Below are positions 1-10,255 of a DNA stretch of 64,000 nucleotides, piece by piece. Numbering within the stretch: position 1 is the stretch's first letter; each line of letters starts with the position of its first letter. The DNA comes from Adiantum capillus-veneris (Eukaryota > Streptophyta > Polypodiopsida > Polypodiales > Pteridaceae), in NCBI GenBank assembly GCA_014529385.2, contig CM043953.1, positions 77,984,872-78,048,871 on the forward strand. Reading direction: 5' to 3'. The translations under genes and the position numbers were made by a program. The notes under the pieces are model-generated. The model worked only from the letters and a program-made list of their open reading frames with translations, was not told the origin of the DNA and ran no database searches.

Positions 1-2
1 TA

Positions 3-395
3 GAGAAGGTTTTTGGTGCTAAAGCTAAGTATTCAATGATGAGTCTCAAGATGGAGTTGTACTCTCTTGCTATGCATGCTAATGAAAACATTACATCTTT
101 AGTCAACCAACTGAAGAGTAGTCTTTATGTCGAAGCCCCAGTGCCAGAAGAAGATCCCATAGATGTTTTGTTAAAAAGTTTGCTTGATAAATTCCATCAG
201 ATTGTTACCGTTTTAAAGGACAAAGATCCACTTCCCTCCTTGGATGGTATCATCAATTCATTGCAGGAAGAAGAAACAAGGGTACCCCATACCAATTCTC
301 CCATTATTCCTAGTGCATATATTGTTTCCCATGAAGTATCCCCCATCAATTCTTCTTATACTTCTAGTGCATATGCACAATTGCACGGGGCATAG
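3..395 (+). pseudogene. Copia-A gag fragment (UBN2-type Gag)
   Basis: The frame is open from the window edge, so the true start lies outside; the first internal Met is at 36. The protein resembles the C-terminal part of the Ty1/copia Gag polyprotein (UBN2 family): LYSLAMHANENITSLVNQLK, then LLKSLLDKFHQIVTVLKD, the usual pattern of Gag self-association helices in which small subsets of Gag are counted off before the zinc knuckle. Gag would form the cytoplasmic virus-like particle. The frame stops at 396 and no zinc knuckle, protease, integrase or reverse transcriptase follows, because only ~300 bp separate it from a polypurine tract and LTR. The element therefore has a very large internal deletion. 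The family call is from pattern recognition, without a search. Confidence 0.75.
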
Positions 396-707
396 ACACT
401 GCCACACAAGAGTGATAAGACCTCCCAAATTATCAGTTTTTGTTCCAAGTCCTATTTTGTTCTTCTTCTAATGAGGTTAATGGAGACACCTTAAACCCAA
501 GGTTTGGCAGTGAACCAAAAACTCCATTTATTGGTAGGGAATTTTTAACCTACACCCTATCTCTTCAAGGGGGGTTTTACTATCATAGCACCAGGTTATA
601 GATACACCAAAATCCTTGGTTGTGAGAGAACCTAAAACTCATGTTAGTGAGTATACCAAAAACTCGAGATATCATGAGAGTGATGTAGTTCGGGCTTGAG
701 GGGGGAT
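396..707 (+). other. Copia-A deleted interior and polypurine tract
   Basis: No open frame with recognisable similarity lies here. It holds the remains of the element interior after deletion of pol. At 698-706 is a purine run (GAGGGGGGA) followed directly by TT and the LTR start, the usual copia plus-strand primer arrangement. The same purine-run-then-TGTT layout is seen in reverse at Copia-B. Confidence 0.6.
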
Positions 708-939
708 TGTTGGGTTTCCAAGCCCGTGGGAAACTCCCTTATGGCATGCAAGCAAGCTCAGTTGAAAGTGGCATTTGCATTATTAAAAAATTTTACATAG
801 CTGTGAGGTTTTACAAAGATATACAATAATCAAAGCGTTATTTTTAATCTGTGTCGTCTCTCTCTCGCTCTCGTTTTGCCTTGCTATTTTCTCTCTCGAC
901 ATGGCATGACTCCATCCTCCCTAGCCTTAAAGCCTAACA
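708..939 (+). repeat. Copia-A 3' LTR (232 bp)
   Basis: Starts TGTTGGG directly after a polypurine tract and ends CCTAACA, so it has the TG...CA termini and short inverted ends of an LTR. Its length matches the short LTRs of Copia-B. It contains a CT-rich stretch near 858-895. The matching 5' LTR must lie left of the window. Boundaries rest on terminal motifs only; no target duplication could be checked. Confidence 0.65.
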
Positions 940-1698
940 AATAAGTGGTCATATGGATCTCTAGACCCATTGTAATTTTTGACCTGTTTTTGAAAATCAA
1001 CCGGTTTGAGACACCTCTATTTAGCTCAGCTCCAACTCTTCTGGCACTTGGTTTCTATTTGTTGTTATAACAATCCCTAAATACGTAAGATGGTAGATCT
1101 ACTAGACCCTTGTCCTTGATCTTGAATATATAGATTATCTTCATGGGTGTTAATTGCCCTGGGTTGGCATGAGAGGTCCATATTAGATCCTTGACGTTCC
1201 TATCCTCCCAACGATAGACTCCAATCCTAGGATTATCAGTTCTAAGCCATTTCAAAGGTTTCAGATCAACTTCATTGTATCCCTCAAGTTCTAAGTTGGT
1301 GGACCTTCTTTTGCTACCATATCCAAAATTATTGTGATCACTTATAACCCCCATTTGTCTATCACATCAGGATTTTCAACTTTTACGTATTGAGTCCCAT
1401 TTTTATCCATATACATTTTTCCTTGTTTGTTTGCCCTTATTTCCTCTTCAAACTCTATGTCATGGTCATCAATGCGAATGGTATACTCTTCATTAGGATC
1501 CAGGTAAATCTGGGCTCCATGGACATTACTCTTATAAAAGGTGAATATGTGCTTTTATCACACTGTAGTTCTGGTTCTTGACTGAGTTGAATAGGAAGAC
1601 ATTTTAGATGTTGAGTCAAAATTAGTGTCTGGTACTCCTTCAAAGCTAGTGCCCAATTGATCACCTTGATTCACACTCTCTTCGATGGATACCCTACT
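940..1698 (-). pseudogene. Gypsy-1 gag N-terminal remnant
   Basis: Three features tie this to the start of gag in the related Gypsy-2. First, the minus-strand frame around 1690-1580 reads SIEESVNQGDQLG, like the start of Gypsy-2 gag near 31,080 (SIEESVTQARLD). Second, 1500-1345 encodes a stretch ending VKVENPDVIDKWG, like YLIVSNPEDYNRYGD near 30,725 in Gypsy-2. Third, the 99-codon frame at 1055-1354 contains RIGVYRWED and IIYIFKIKDKGLVDLP, which parallel NVGIYKHES and VLYLFSYEIAMGKDIVF of Gypsy-2. Several stops and shifts are present. Copia-A sequence abuts at 940 and Copia-B interrupts at 1698, so this is a truncated, non-functional fragment. The relationship is by eye and should be tested by protein alignment. 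Confidence 0.55.
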
Positions 1699-1923
1699 TG
1701 TTGGAATTAGGTTGCAGAGAAACGCACACAGCTTGGAGAAGACGAAGGAAGCTCAAGGCACACAACTGAGAGTATGTTACTTAGCGTCCAATGTAAAGAT
1801 AGATAGCCCTAGAGTGATGGGTGTATATACAATGCACGAGGGAAAAGACTCCTAAAGTGGGAAAAAATGCCTCGGCGGTCCTAGTGTGTTCACACACATC
1901 ACTACCACATGTATATGGTAACA
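1699..1923 (-). repeat. Copia-B 3' LTR
   Basis: 225 bp with TGTT...AACA termini. It is a direct repeat of 5777-6006 with small indels (for example a missing AGA triplet near 1772). On the minus strand it follows the polypurine tract, which makes it the 3' LTR. Confidence 0.93.
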
Positions 1924-1937
1924 AATCCCCCCTTGAG
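1924..1937 (-). promoter_or_regulatory. Copia-B polypurine tract
   Basis: On the minus strand this reads CTCAAGGGGGGATT and lies immediately before the 3' LTR start TGTTACC. It is the expected primer site for plus-strand DNA synthesis. Confidence 0.85.
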
Positions 1938-1996
1938 TGATGCCGTGAACAAGAGCTGGCACATGAGTAAAGGGAAGTGCTGTCCTGAGGACATGA

Positions 1997-2991
1997 TCAG
2001 TCTACAAACGGGAGTAAGACCAAAGCTTTGCGGAAAGCTTCGAGCTTCTCACAAGACAATGCCTTTGTGAAAAGATCTGCAACGTTGTCCTGTGTTGGCA
2101 CATAAGCCAAGTTGATCTCTCCTGTTGAGAGCCTCTCCCTGAAATAGTGGTAATGCACCTCAATGTGCTTTGTGCGAGCATGAAAAACTAGGTTCCTCGC
2201 AACTGCCAATGCGCTCTGACTGTCAGTGTACATAGTGTTGGCAGTGTCTTGTCCAACATCCAAATCACCCATAAGGCGTCTGAGTCATACACACTCAACC
2301 GTAGCTGTGAAGACTGCCCTGTACTCAGCCTCACAACTAGAAGTGGCCATAGTAGGTTGCTTCCTGCTCAACCATGATATACATGAATTGCCAAGCATGA
2401 AACAAAAACCACTTGTGGACACTCACGTGTCAAAACCGCCAGCCCAATCTAAGTCCCCAAAAGCATCTAAGTCTGGCGGCAATGATCCCCCTTGGGAAAA
2501 AACAATCCAAGATGTAAAGTGCCACTAAGGTAGTGGAAAATCCTTTTGATAGCCTGCCAATGCTTAGACCCTGGGCTATGCATAAATCTGCTGACTTGTG
2601 AGATTGCAAATTGAATATCTGGCCTTGTGTTGCATACAAAAATGAGGCAGCCAACAGCAGTTTGGTAAAGAGTGACATCAGCAAGATCGCCAGCATCATG
2701 TAGACTCAACTTCAAACCTCTTTCCATGGGAGTGGCATAAGGTGCATGGCGAGAGCCTGAACAAGTACGACTAGACAAAGGTGCATCCAATTTACTATCA
2801 CGCAATGTATGCACCAGCCATTTTGGCATACCTTTAGTCTGCTCACTTTTAGCCCTTTCCTCATCAAGTACATTATGTACATCTGCATCAGTAATAGGCT
2901 GATATGTAACATTTTCAAAAACCCCCATAGGCTGTACATTTGCCTCGTTGGAATTTACATTCAGACTTCCACCACTAAAAAGAGGCAACAA
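1997..2991 (-). pseudogene. Copia-B RNase H region with deletion joint
   Basis: Codes for the 3' end of copia pol. The 174-codon frame at 2467-2991 begins in the integrase C-terminal tail (KWLVHTLRDSKLDAPLSSRT) and continues within about 12 residues into YATPMERGLKLSLHDAGD, the segment that normally follows the reverse transcriptase. The whole RT core, including its YVDD catalytic motif, is therefore missing in-frame. Next come the post-RT connection (YQTAVGCLIFVCNTRPDIQF) and, after a shift near 2470 and at least two stops, RNase H with MYTDSQSALAVARN and YVPTQDNVADLFTKAL. RNase H would remove the RNA strand during cDNA synthesis. Without RT the element could only move with help from another copy. 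Confidence 0.88.
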
Positions 2992-2995
2992 AGTG

Positions 2996-4520
2996 TCATA
3001 TAGTGTCTTGTGAGCTTACATTATTGTCTCTAGTACATGACAGCAAGGGCTTAACAGAATCTTCCACAAACACTACATCTTGTGAAACCAGAATACGCTT
3101 TGTTTGCAGATGATACAACCTGTAACCTTTGCTTTCAGCACTATAACCAACAAAAATACATTTGACAGCCTTATCATCCAAAATTTTTCACTGTGTTTGT
3201 GGCACCAAAGCATATGCCAAACAACCAAAAACACGCATGTGCTCAATAGAAGGTTTCTATCATGCCATGCTTCATATGGAGTAATAGACTGCAAAGCTTT
3301 TGTAGGACACCTATTTAGTACATAAGTGGCACACATGATGGCCTCAAGCCAAAAATAACGCGACAAAGCTTGACTTTTGACCACACATCGTACCATTTTT
3401 GTAAGTGATCTGTTTTTCCTCTCAGCAACACCATTTTGTTAATGCGTATAAGGCACTATACATTGGTGTTTTATCCCACGACTAGCCAGAAATGCATTAA
3501 ATTTATAAGACATATGCTCCCCCCCTCGATCAAAACGGAGGGTGCCCATAGTACATTTCAATACATTTTCAGCCATAGCCATAATTTTTTTGAAGCACAT
3601 AAAACTTCGGACTTCGCTTTAAGCGGAAATACACATGCATGCCTGGAGTAATCTTCAATGAAAGTCACAAAGTACAGGTAATTGCCCAAGGATGGAGTTT
3701 GCATGGGCCCACAAACATCACTATACACAAGCTGCAAGCTGCATGTGGACCTAACTAAACCATCCTTTGCAAACTTAGAATGCTACATTTTACCCAAAAT
3801 ACAGCCTTCACAAACATGTTTGACAAGTGCTTCAAGAGGTGGCAAAGAAGCAACCATATAAGATTTCTGCAAACGTAGCAAACTGGCAAAATTCATATGC
3901 CCAAAACGTGCATGCCACAGTTTTGCATCCGAAACATCCCTTGAATCTGCAACTGCATTTGCAAAATTTTATCCACACTTGTCATACAAAGTGAGCTTAT
4001 AAAGCTCATGGCACAAAAGGCCAGATGCAACAATTTCATCACCAAAAATGAGATCATGAACTGTACATTTGTCATCCACAAATTTGACTACAAGTCCGGC
4101 CTAGCAAGTGCGGATACAAACAAAAGATTCTTCTTGATCCCAGGTACATAAAGTGCATCAACAAGTGTGAAGAAACTGCCATATAGTAGTAAGCACAATC
4201 TTTCCAACTCCTTGAACCGGATAAGAGGCATTGTTGGCACAAGTGACTGAATTCCCATGAGGGATAGACTCGAGAGAGGTCAACAATTCACGATATGAGG
4301 TAATGTGCTTTGTAGCGCCACTATCGAAGTACCATACATGTGAATATGCAGCAACTGACATGCATGCATCATGGATAGCAAGATTGTAAGTGCACTCTGC
4401 ACTAAAAGCCCATTCTGCATCAACATCAGCATCACAGTCTCCTTTCATAGAAGACTCAACAATGGCTACATTTGTAGTGGAACCACCCTCTTTCCTCTGC
4501 ATGTTTTTGGCCTTCAACTT
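2996..4520 (-). pseudogene. Copia-B protease and integrase
   Basis: In the element's sense, the aspartic protease comes first with active-site motif WYFDSGATKHIT (within 4158-4517). Its tail and the GAG-pre-integrase domain follow (LWHARFGHMNF, then CEGCILGKM, supplying the zinc-binding Cys/His residues), around 3,950-3,780. The integrase core then reads YSDVCGPMQTPSLGNYLYFV and is readable in pieces down to about 3,400. The frames at 3073-3396 (FWLEAIMCATYVLNRCPTKA) and 2996-3181 (VKCIFVGYSAESKGYRLYHL) are the integrase C-terminal region found in all copia elements. The protease would cut the polyprotein and the integrase would insert cDNA in the nucleus. At least five stops or shifts break the region, so it is not functional. 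Confidence 0.85.
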
Positions 4521-5412
4521 AGGACACTACTTGATCAAGTGATCATTAGCTTTACAATAATGGCAACGCATTTTCTTTTTGCGCTTATCACCAAATTTTA
4601 GACGAATTGCTACCAGCAGAAGCATTAGGAACAGGAGTTTTGCCACTTATAGCAGAACCATAAGAATTGGTTGCATTGCTGTTACCACCCTTTCTTTTAG
4701 AAGCAATAAAAGCCTGTTCAACTGCACGCTACCTAGTCCTATTTTTTTTGGAAAGTGACTCTTGCAACATCCATGTGCATAATGCATCAAACTTGACAAC
4801 TTCAGGATTTCCTTGGGTCATAAGTCTCCACATACTATCAAAAGTCTGGTAAGAATCTGGTAAGGCATGAAGAACAGTCTGCACAAGGGAACTGTCTGAA
4901 ATGACTTCACCTGCAAAAATAAGTTGCTCATTTATATCCTTGACACCAGCAAGGAAAGTGTCCTTATCATCTTCCTCATGCATAATCTTTGATTCCAACT
5001 CTTTACGCAGCAAAGCAATTTTAGCCTCATTGCAGTTTGCATAAAGACCTGCTAGAATATCCCAAACCTGTTTTGTTGATTTCATTGAATGAATGTGAGG
5101 AGTAATGGTGTGCTTCATAGACAACACAATCAACACATGAGCCTGCACATCCTTTATATCCCAACGAGCTTGTTCTGTCGTAGGCAAAACAACTCTAATG
5201 GTAGCAATCCTTGCAGCAAGACCTGCAACATCCTCAACATCACATACATCCTCAGAACCAGGACATACATCAATGTCCTGCACAATATTCCACACGCCCT
5301 TTGACACAAGAACATGTTGCATGAATGTAAGCCCACATAGGGTAATTGTCCCCATCCAATCTGTCCTCAGCAACAGCAAACAGCTTGAACACATCTGTGT
5401 TGTTGTCAGCCA
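4521..5412 (-). pseudogene. Copia-B gag
   Basis: The start chosen is the ATG at 5412-5410, because the protein then begins MADNNTDVFKLFAVAEDRLD with the conserved GDNYPMW motif near residue 24, as in other copia Gag proteins. A one-base frameshift near 5,340 moves the frame to MQHVLVSKGVWNIV, and the body continues to 4729. It contains KSTKQVWDILAGLY and SSLVQTVLHALPDSYQTFDS, the UBN2 Gag pattern. Past another shift, the zinc knuckle reads CHYCKANDHLIK then a stop then CPKLK (near 4,570-4,520). A TAG thus replaces the residue before the last Cys of a CX2CX4HX4C knuckle. Gag would package RNA in cytoplasmic particles. Confidence 0.85.
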
Positions 5413-5762
5413 TGGAAAATGCATGCACTTGATGTAAAAACTGCCTAAAATGAGGAGAAACTGAGTGAGACCAGCACGAGCTATATAGCACAACCCACAG
5501 TAGACTGTATGGGACCTGTTATGCAGTATTTGGCACTGATATATATTCTGCACAAAATGACAAAATTCCCTGCACAGACCTGGTTGTATTGGAAACGGAG
5601 GACTAAATGAGCTCGAATCAAAAATCTGAGCAGACTAAGCTCTACGAGCTTGCTCAAAATTTGTTTTGACCTACAAACGCTCACCAAAGCTCATCAAAAT
5701 TGGAGAAAGTGATCAGGTGTGTGTTGGAGCTGCTGGCGACTAAGCCCAGGAGGATGCAACCT

Positions 5763-5774
5763 GCTCTGATACCA
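5763..5774 (-). promoter_or_regulatory. Copia-B primer binding site (initiator Met tRNA)
   Basis: The minus strand reads TGGTATCAGAGC two bases inside the 5' LTR. This is the standard plant copia primer site, complementary to the 3' end of initiator methionine tRNA. It fixes the element's orientation and the inner edge of the 5' LTR. Confidence 0.95.
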
Positions 5775-5776
5775 AT

Positions 5777-6006
5777 TGTTGGAACTAGGGTTGCAGAGAA
5801 ACGCACACAACTTGGAGAAGATGAAGGAAGCTCAAGGCACACAACTGAGAAGAGTATGTTACTTAGTGTGCAATGGAAAGATAGATAGTCGTAGAGTGAT
5901 GGGCATATATACAATGCACGGGGGGAAAAACCTCCTAAAGAGGGAAAAAATGCCCAAGCGGTCCTAGTGTGTTCACATACATCACTACCACATGTATATG
6001 GTAACA
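5777..6006 (-). repeat. Copia-B 5' LTR
   Basis: 230 bp, TGTTGG...GTAACA. Direct repeat of 1699-1923. It lies next to the primer binding site and is followed on its outer side by the CTACT target duplication. Confidence 0.93.
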
Positions 6007-6705
6007 CTACTAGCGGTCTCTCCAAGTATGCCTTGATTTGCTATTGTACGACCAGATCTAAGGTTCATATAGACTTGTTAAGCCCTGGATAGAGTACTTG
6101 CATGCGGATTGGATTGTTATCCATTTTTTCCACTTGACTTGAATTCAGTTCCTGTCAAGCTCCGAATTCTTTGCCAGCAACCCGGTTTTTGTGACAGTTT
6201 TAACCAAGTTAGCTGTTTTCTCTCAAAGACTGTACAATTTTGCTAACTATTGTGATTGGTTTGTGTATATCACTTCAATCTGAGCTAAGTGAGTTAGCAA
6301 ATGAGATTTCCAAATTCTACCCTTGCAAAGAGCTAAAGGACTAATCTACAACCTGGAAACTAAGTTATCATGTACTTATTTGGATCCGATGGATCCCAAA
6401 CTTGGTCAGTAACCTTGTATTATGTTGCTCTAACACTGTACAAGCTCAAAAGTCCAAAATCTAGTCTCTAGGGCTCCAAAATAAATAATCGTGATTATTT
6501 ATTTTTCTCAACTTTTACACTTTTTAGACTTGTTTTTCCATATAGACATCTTGTTGTAATCTCTCAACAAGTTTCACTGAGTTTGAACAAGATTTGTCCA
6601 AGTTATCAAATGTTTAGTATTCATAGACTCAATTTTCAAGAATCTGACTTAGGTCTCACCTTTGTGATCCAAATTTCACCAAACTTGATATGAGTAGTCT
6701 ACTTG
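6007..6705 (-). other. Gypsy-1 5' leader, part 1
   Basis: No coding potential seen. On the minus strand this is untranslated leader between gag (left of Copia-B) and the rest of the leader right of CACTA-1. It holds one ~20-bp palindrome at 6482-6501 and a decayed possible second copy near 6244-6262. The text GATCCAAATTTCACCAAACT (6667-6686) recurs nearly unchanged on the other side of CACTA-1 near 14,926, showing that the leader is a tandem repeat with a period of about 282 bp. Confidence 0.6.
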
Positions 6706-7080
6706 CACTACAAGACATCGCGCAAAAATCGGTGCAAGTACTGACGAAATAAAATTACTTTTTAAACTAAAAAGCGTTGACGTAGGCCTCGAAAAAGACG
6801 CCGGTATCGTAGCATCGGTATGACCATCGGTATAGCTTACGTCAGAACAAACCTTCAAATGCGCGTCGCAATAAACAACGTAATAAACACCAATATTTGT
6901 ATAGCATATTCCGACGCTTGTACCGTTGCTTCTACCGATGCTCATACCGTTGCCTGTATCAACGACCAAACCTGTAAATTTTTTTGGCTTAGGAACTAAT
7001 GCTGCATGTACTGCAGCAAAAGAAAACAGCCCTCTCTGCCCAAAGGAAGAATGCACAAGCAACCGCACTCCACCTACAAG
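6706..7080. repeat. CACTA-1 left terminus and subterminal repeats
   Basis: After the terminal CACTACAAGA, short motifs of the type CATCGGTA or its complement TACCGATG recur in both orientations (about 6798-6965), for example around GACGCCGGTATCG and ACCGATGCTCATACCG. Clustered subterminal motifs of this kind are the binding sites of the TNPA-type protein in the En/Spm family. The same motif recurs at the other end (14,465-14,560). Confidence 0.7.
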
Positions 7081-7450
7081 CTGACGCTAAAGAGCGAGTG
7101 TATGGCAATTAGCAAAATTGCAAGAATAACATAACCTATTAACATAATTAGAACATGAGTCAAAAACTGTAAAACCATAAACATAACCTGTTTGCATACG
7201 ATGACCATTACCATAACTTGCTTGTCATACCATAACCATAACAGCCATACCATCATTGCACAACCATAACCATCACATGATTGCTATACCATCATAGCAA
7301 AACCATAACCATCACTTGATTGCCATACATCATTGCACAACCATAACCATAACCATCAAATGATTCTCATATCATCATAGAAAAACCATAATCTTAAGTT
7401 GACTGTATAACCTTAACCATAACATTTGTGCCATACCATAAACATAAGCA
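7081..7450. repeat. CCATAACCAT-type degenerate tandem repeats
   Basis: The phrase CCATAACCAT and variants (ACCATAACCATCAC, TTGCCATACCATCAT) repeat irregularly at spacings near 60 bp. There is no coding potential. Confidence 0.7.
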
Positions 7451-7690
7451 CTACAAAATTGTACATATGCAAACAATCACTGAGTGAGAAGACCCTCATG
7501 GTAATGCCTCCCAATCGACGTCCTCTCCCTCCTACTGCAGCTGGGTCAAAAGGGCCACAAGTCCATGCTTGTACCCATACTTCTCCTCTTGGCGTGTCGG
7601 AAGGCGCTTCATGGCAACTTCTTACAAACTTATGGTTTAATCATTAGATAAATCTTCAAATAACATATATATTATCAATAATTTAAAGCA
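7451..7690. other. CACTA-1 segment without recognised feature
   Basis: Lies between the CCATAACC repeats and the 3' end of the TNPA-like gene. No frame with recognisable similarity was found; it is probably 3' untranslated sequence of the minus-strand gene. Confidence 0.4.
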
Positions 7691-7699
7691 TACGTATAA

Positions 7700-8600
7700 T
7701 ACTTAAAAACTCATGTCAAAGCGTATCGTAGCCTCCACTCCCAAGATGTGACGCTCCAGCAGACTCCAAACGTGCTCTGGCTACATCTCTCTACTGCTGA
7801 AATCTATCAGGGTTGTCTTGTGTCTCTTGTGCAATCCCTGTCCACTCCTCAGCATCCAACCATGCCGGCTTGGGATTTCCGTGATTGTATTTGTCTCTCG
7901 CCTCTGATCAACGGTGTGACATTGTGAACTTCACCACGTTTAAAATCCAATTGTTTGAGACTTGATCGTACCCCTCTAGCGGCATGTACTCTCTCTGAAT
8001 GGCATCGACGATGTAATTCTTTCTCTTAGCATTTGAGGTATCCCAAATCTCCATCACAGAGTGACCAAACTGAATTGTACAAAGCTGTCAAATCCTCTGT
8101 CGCATGGCCTTTTTGACCCTATCTGCCACAACAGCCCCATCCCTACTCTTATACACCTTGCTAGGATCATCCTCGTGTGATCCCCAAGGTGTACGTGGTG
8201 TGCCCATTGGTGAACTATCTACTGAAGAGAGTGGTGGACGCTCTCTCGGTGGTGTGGATGCATCAGTAGAACTGCTACCACAACAACCACCACCTCTAGA
8301 ACGACGCCTACCTTGTCTAGAGGATGAACCACCCATCGGTGTAGAGGGCACACGAGTCCTAGGTGTAGGGAGCACACTAAACTGAGGTATGGCGCCGCTC
8401 GGTGTAGGGACCACACTAGTCCGGGGCATAGGGTCGGCCTTAGTAGGTCTAGAAGGACTTGCACCCCAAAGGTGTTGTGCCATCGCGATCTGCTCTGGTA
8501 TGAACTGAGACAAAAACGAGCCCATCTGCTCAGGTGACATGCCGATCGGAGTGATAGGAAAACTAAAACTAGGAGAGTATGGCTCATCGTCATCGGCCAT
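7700..8600 (-). pseudogene. CACTA-1 second gene (TNPA-like, Transposase_24-like)
   Basis: The start is the ATG at 8600; the first 170 codons are open (MADDDEPYSPSFSFPITPIG onwards). The first 140 residues are low complexity, rich in Pro, Ser, Arg and Gly, with a KVYKSRDGAVVADRVKKAMR end. After the stop at 8088 similarity seems to continue in the same region through EYMPLEGYDQVSNNW, WLDAEEWTGIAQE and RARLESAGASHLGSGGY, which have the shape of the plant Transposase_24 domain. In En/Spm elements the partner protein (TNPA) binds the subterminal repeats and brings the ends together. Position relative to the transposase gene and the subterminal CGGTA motifs fit that role. At least three stops are seen. 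The name is an inference from context plus weak motif resemblance. Confidence 0.5.
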
Positions 8601-8751
8601 GGCTAATCATACACAAAAAACACCCATAAAATACATTAGTTTACGTAAGAAATGCTTAATAATACAAATAAAAAATCAACTAAACTGCTACACAAATGAC
8701 AACATCTAAATTGTATTGTAGACTAATAAAAAGAGCTTTACAAAAAGTTTC

Positions 8752-9468
8752 CTAGAAAAAGTCATTAGTTAATCTCTCATCCTCTATGAGATCTGATGGA
8801 CCAAAGATGTCTATCTCAATCTGTACTTCTGCATCTTCGTCATCGAACTCTACTTCTTCATCGCTCTCCGCATTAGCTTCACTATTTGACACCTCATCTC
8901 TAGGTTCAGACAATTGCTCAATGCTAACATCCACCTCAAAATCTAAACTTAAAGTTGGAGTCTATCCTGCGCTTTGTTCATGAATCACCTCTTTGAGCTC
9001 AACATCCAATCGTTCACACACTTGATTGCTACGTGGAGCAACTTGAACGACATAGAGCCAGCAGGGTTTAGACAGATCATTCTCATCATTTTCTGTCCAT
9101 AGTGGATCGTGTATGAACACAACTTGTTCACAATGCTGCGGAAGTACAAATGTATCCAGTACATATGTCCACACCCGCCTAGAGTCCACTTGAATCAATC
9201 CACTCTTGTCTTTACGCACAGTTGCATTAGGGCCGCTGGTAATAACTTTGAACCACTTGACATCAAAGATAAACATATCAAACTTTGTAAGGCTAATCTT
9301 CAAGATGTCTTGGATGCAGCCAAAGTATTCAAGCTGGCTAGTCTCTGTATTCTCATCCCTGGCACTACTCCTACTTTCTTGGATGAAGCTTGCCCTAACA
9401 CCACTGTCGAAAGTGACCCTTTGTTCATCGATCCGTTGCACTCTAAAGTGCTTCCCATGTGACCACAA
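8752..9468 (-). pseudogene. CACTA-1 transposase C-terminus: DUF4216 and acidic tail
   Basis: The frame 9468-8962 has the DUF4216 pattern of plant TNP2 transposases: HFRVQRIDEQRVTFDSGV, EYFGCIQDILKIS, MFIFDVKWFKV, LPQHCEQVVFIHDPLW. One in-frame stop at 8962-8964 separates it from a 60-codon acidic tail (SNSEANAESDEEVEFDDEDA, ending at 8752) in the same reading frame. The original protein therefore most likely ran through. DUF4216 has no assigned reaction; it always accompanies TNP2 in CACTA elements. The same DUF4216-plus-acidic-tail layout is found in CACTA-2 at 59.5-60.1 kb on the other strand. Confidence 0.85.
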
Positions 9469-9536
9469 AGCTCCATATTTGTGATACTAGAGCCACAAAA
9501 TTGAAACAGACTAAAAGCTATTAAAGCAACTAATCT

Positions 9537-10250
9537 TCATGTGGAGCTCAAAAAGGAAGTTGTGAAATATACATGCAAATTGCAACCCCTTGACATCTCC
9601 TCTTCCTCTTCAGTAATCAACACTCCACTCCTCTTTGCCTCTGAGAGTGTCGCATCTAACCACCACCCAGTTGGAAAGTCAGGCAATTTTTTAAGATGAT
9701 CTGGAAAAGGAAGGTTTCTAGTTGCACGGTTGCGCTTGAATTGAAGGCGATCTGTCAAACGTTGTTGCTTTTCCTCTTCGTACCTCTCTAGCCACTTTTG
9801 CATGATGTCTGAGTTGAGAAGGAAAAATCTCATAACATTTTCTCGCATTGTGATGTCTATCTTCCTAACAATGCCTTGTCCCTGCGGCTCGTCCCCTGTC
9901 ACCTTGACGTTGACCTTAGTAGTCCACATTCGGGCCATCTCTGGATCAATTGAGACCAAAAATTCACTGATGAGGACAAGAGACTCTTGTACAAGCCATC
10001 CTTTGGCCATGCTACCCTCGGGGTGAGCCCTTTGACGAATAAACCCCTTTAAAGTCTTCATAAATCTCTCCAAGCAAAACATCCACCTGTTATGGACCAC
10101 CCTAGCAACTGCAACTTCATCAACCTCATGCACAAGTACATGCATTTGGATGGTAAGAATGTTTGTTGGAAAGTACTTCTCCACCATCACACTGCTTCAA
10201 TAGCATTTAAGCGTACTGTATCAATGTTGTCTTCTCTTATCTCTTTTGAA
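9537..10250 (-). pseudogene. CACTA-1 transposase: DUF4218 module
   Basis: The 217-codon frame 10190-9537 shows the DUF4218 signature: an HVLVHEVDEVAVARVVHNRW segment, then MFCLERFMKTLKGFIRQRAH, PEGSMAKGWLVQESL. It continues through a basic linker (RLQFKRNRATRNLPFP) to WWLDATLSEAKRSGV and an EEEEEM acidic patch. In plant TNP2 proteins this module directly follows the transposase core. A short broken stretch (10190-10256) joins it to the core. It is either a separate exon or the same exon with stops; I cannot decide without a homologous intact copy. Confidence 0.88.
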
Positions 10251-10255
10251 CTGAT

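Larger units (their letters stand above)
1699..6006 (-). mobile_element. Copia-B: LTR retrotransposon with reverse transcriptase deleted
   Basis: A structurally complete Ty1/copia unit in minus orientation: two ~230-bp LTRs, a Met-tRNA primer site, a polypurine tract and a 5-bp target duplication CTACT (1694-1698 and 6007-6011). Internal order in the element's own sense is gag, zinc knuckle, protease, GAG-pre-integrase, integrase core, integrase C-terminus, RNase H. The reverse transcriptase core is missing. The LTRs differ at about 20 of ~225 aligned positions by eye, so insertion is not recent. It sits inside the gag start of Gypsy-1 and is younger than that element. Confidence 0.93.

Noticed and set aside
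8104-8385. Plus-strand frame opposite the TNPA-like gene
   Set aside because: Shadow of the minus-strand Pro/Ser-rich frame, which has the right neighbours and start.
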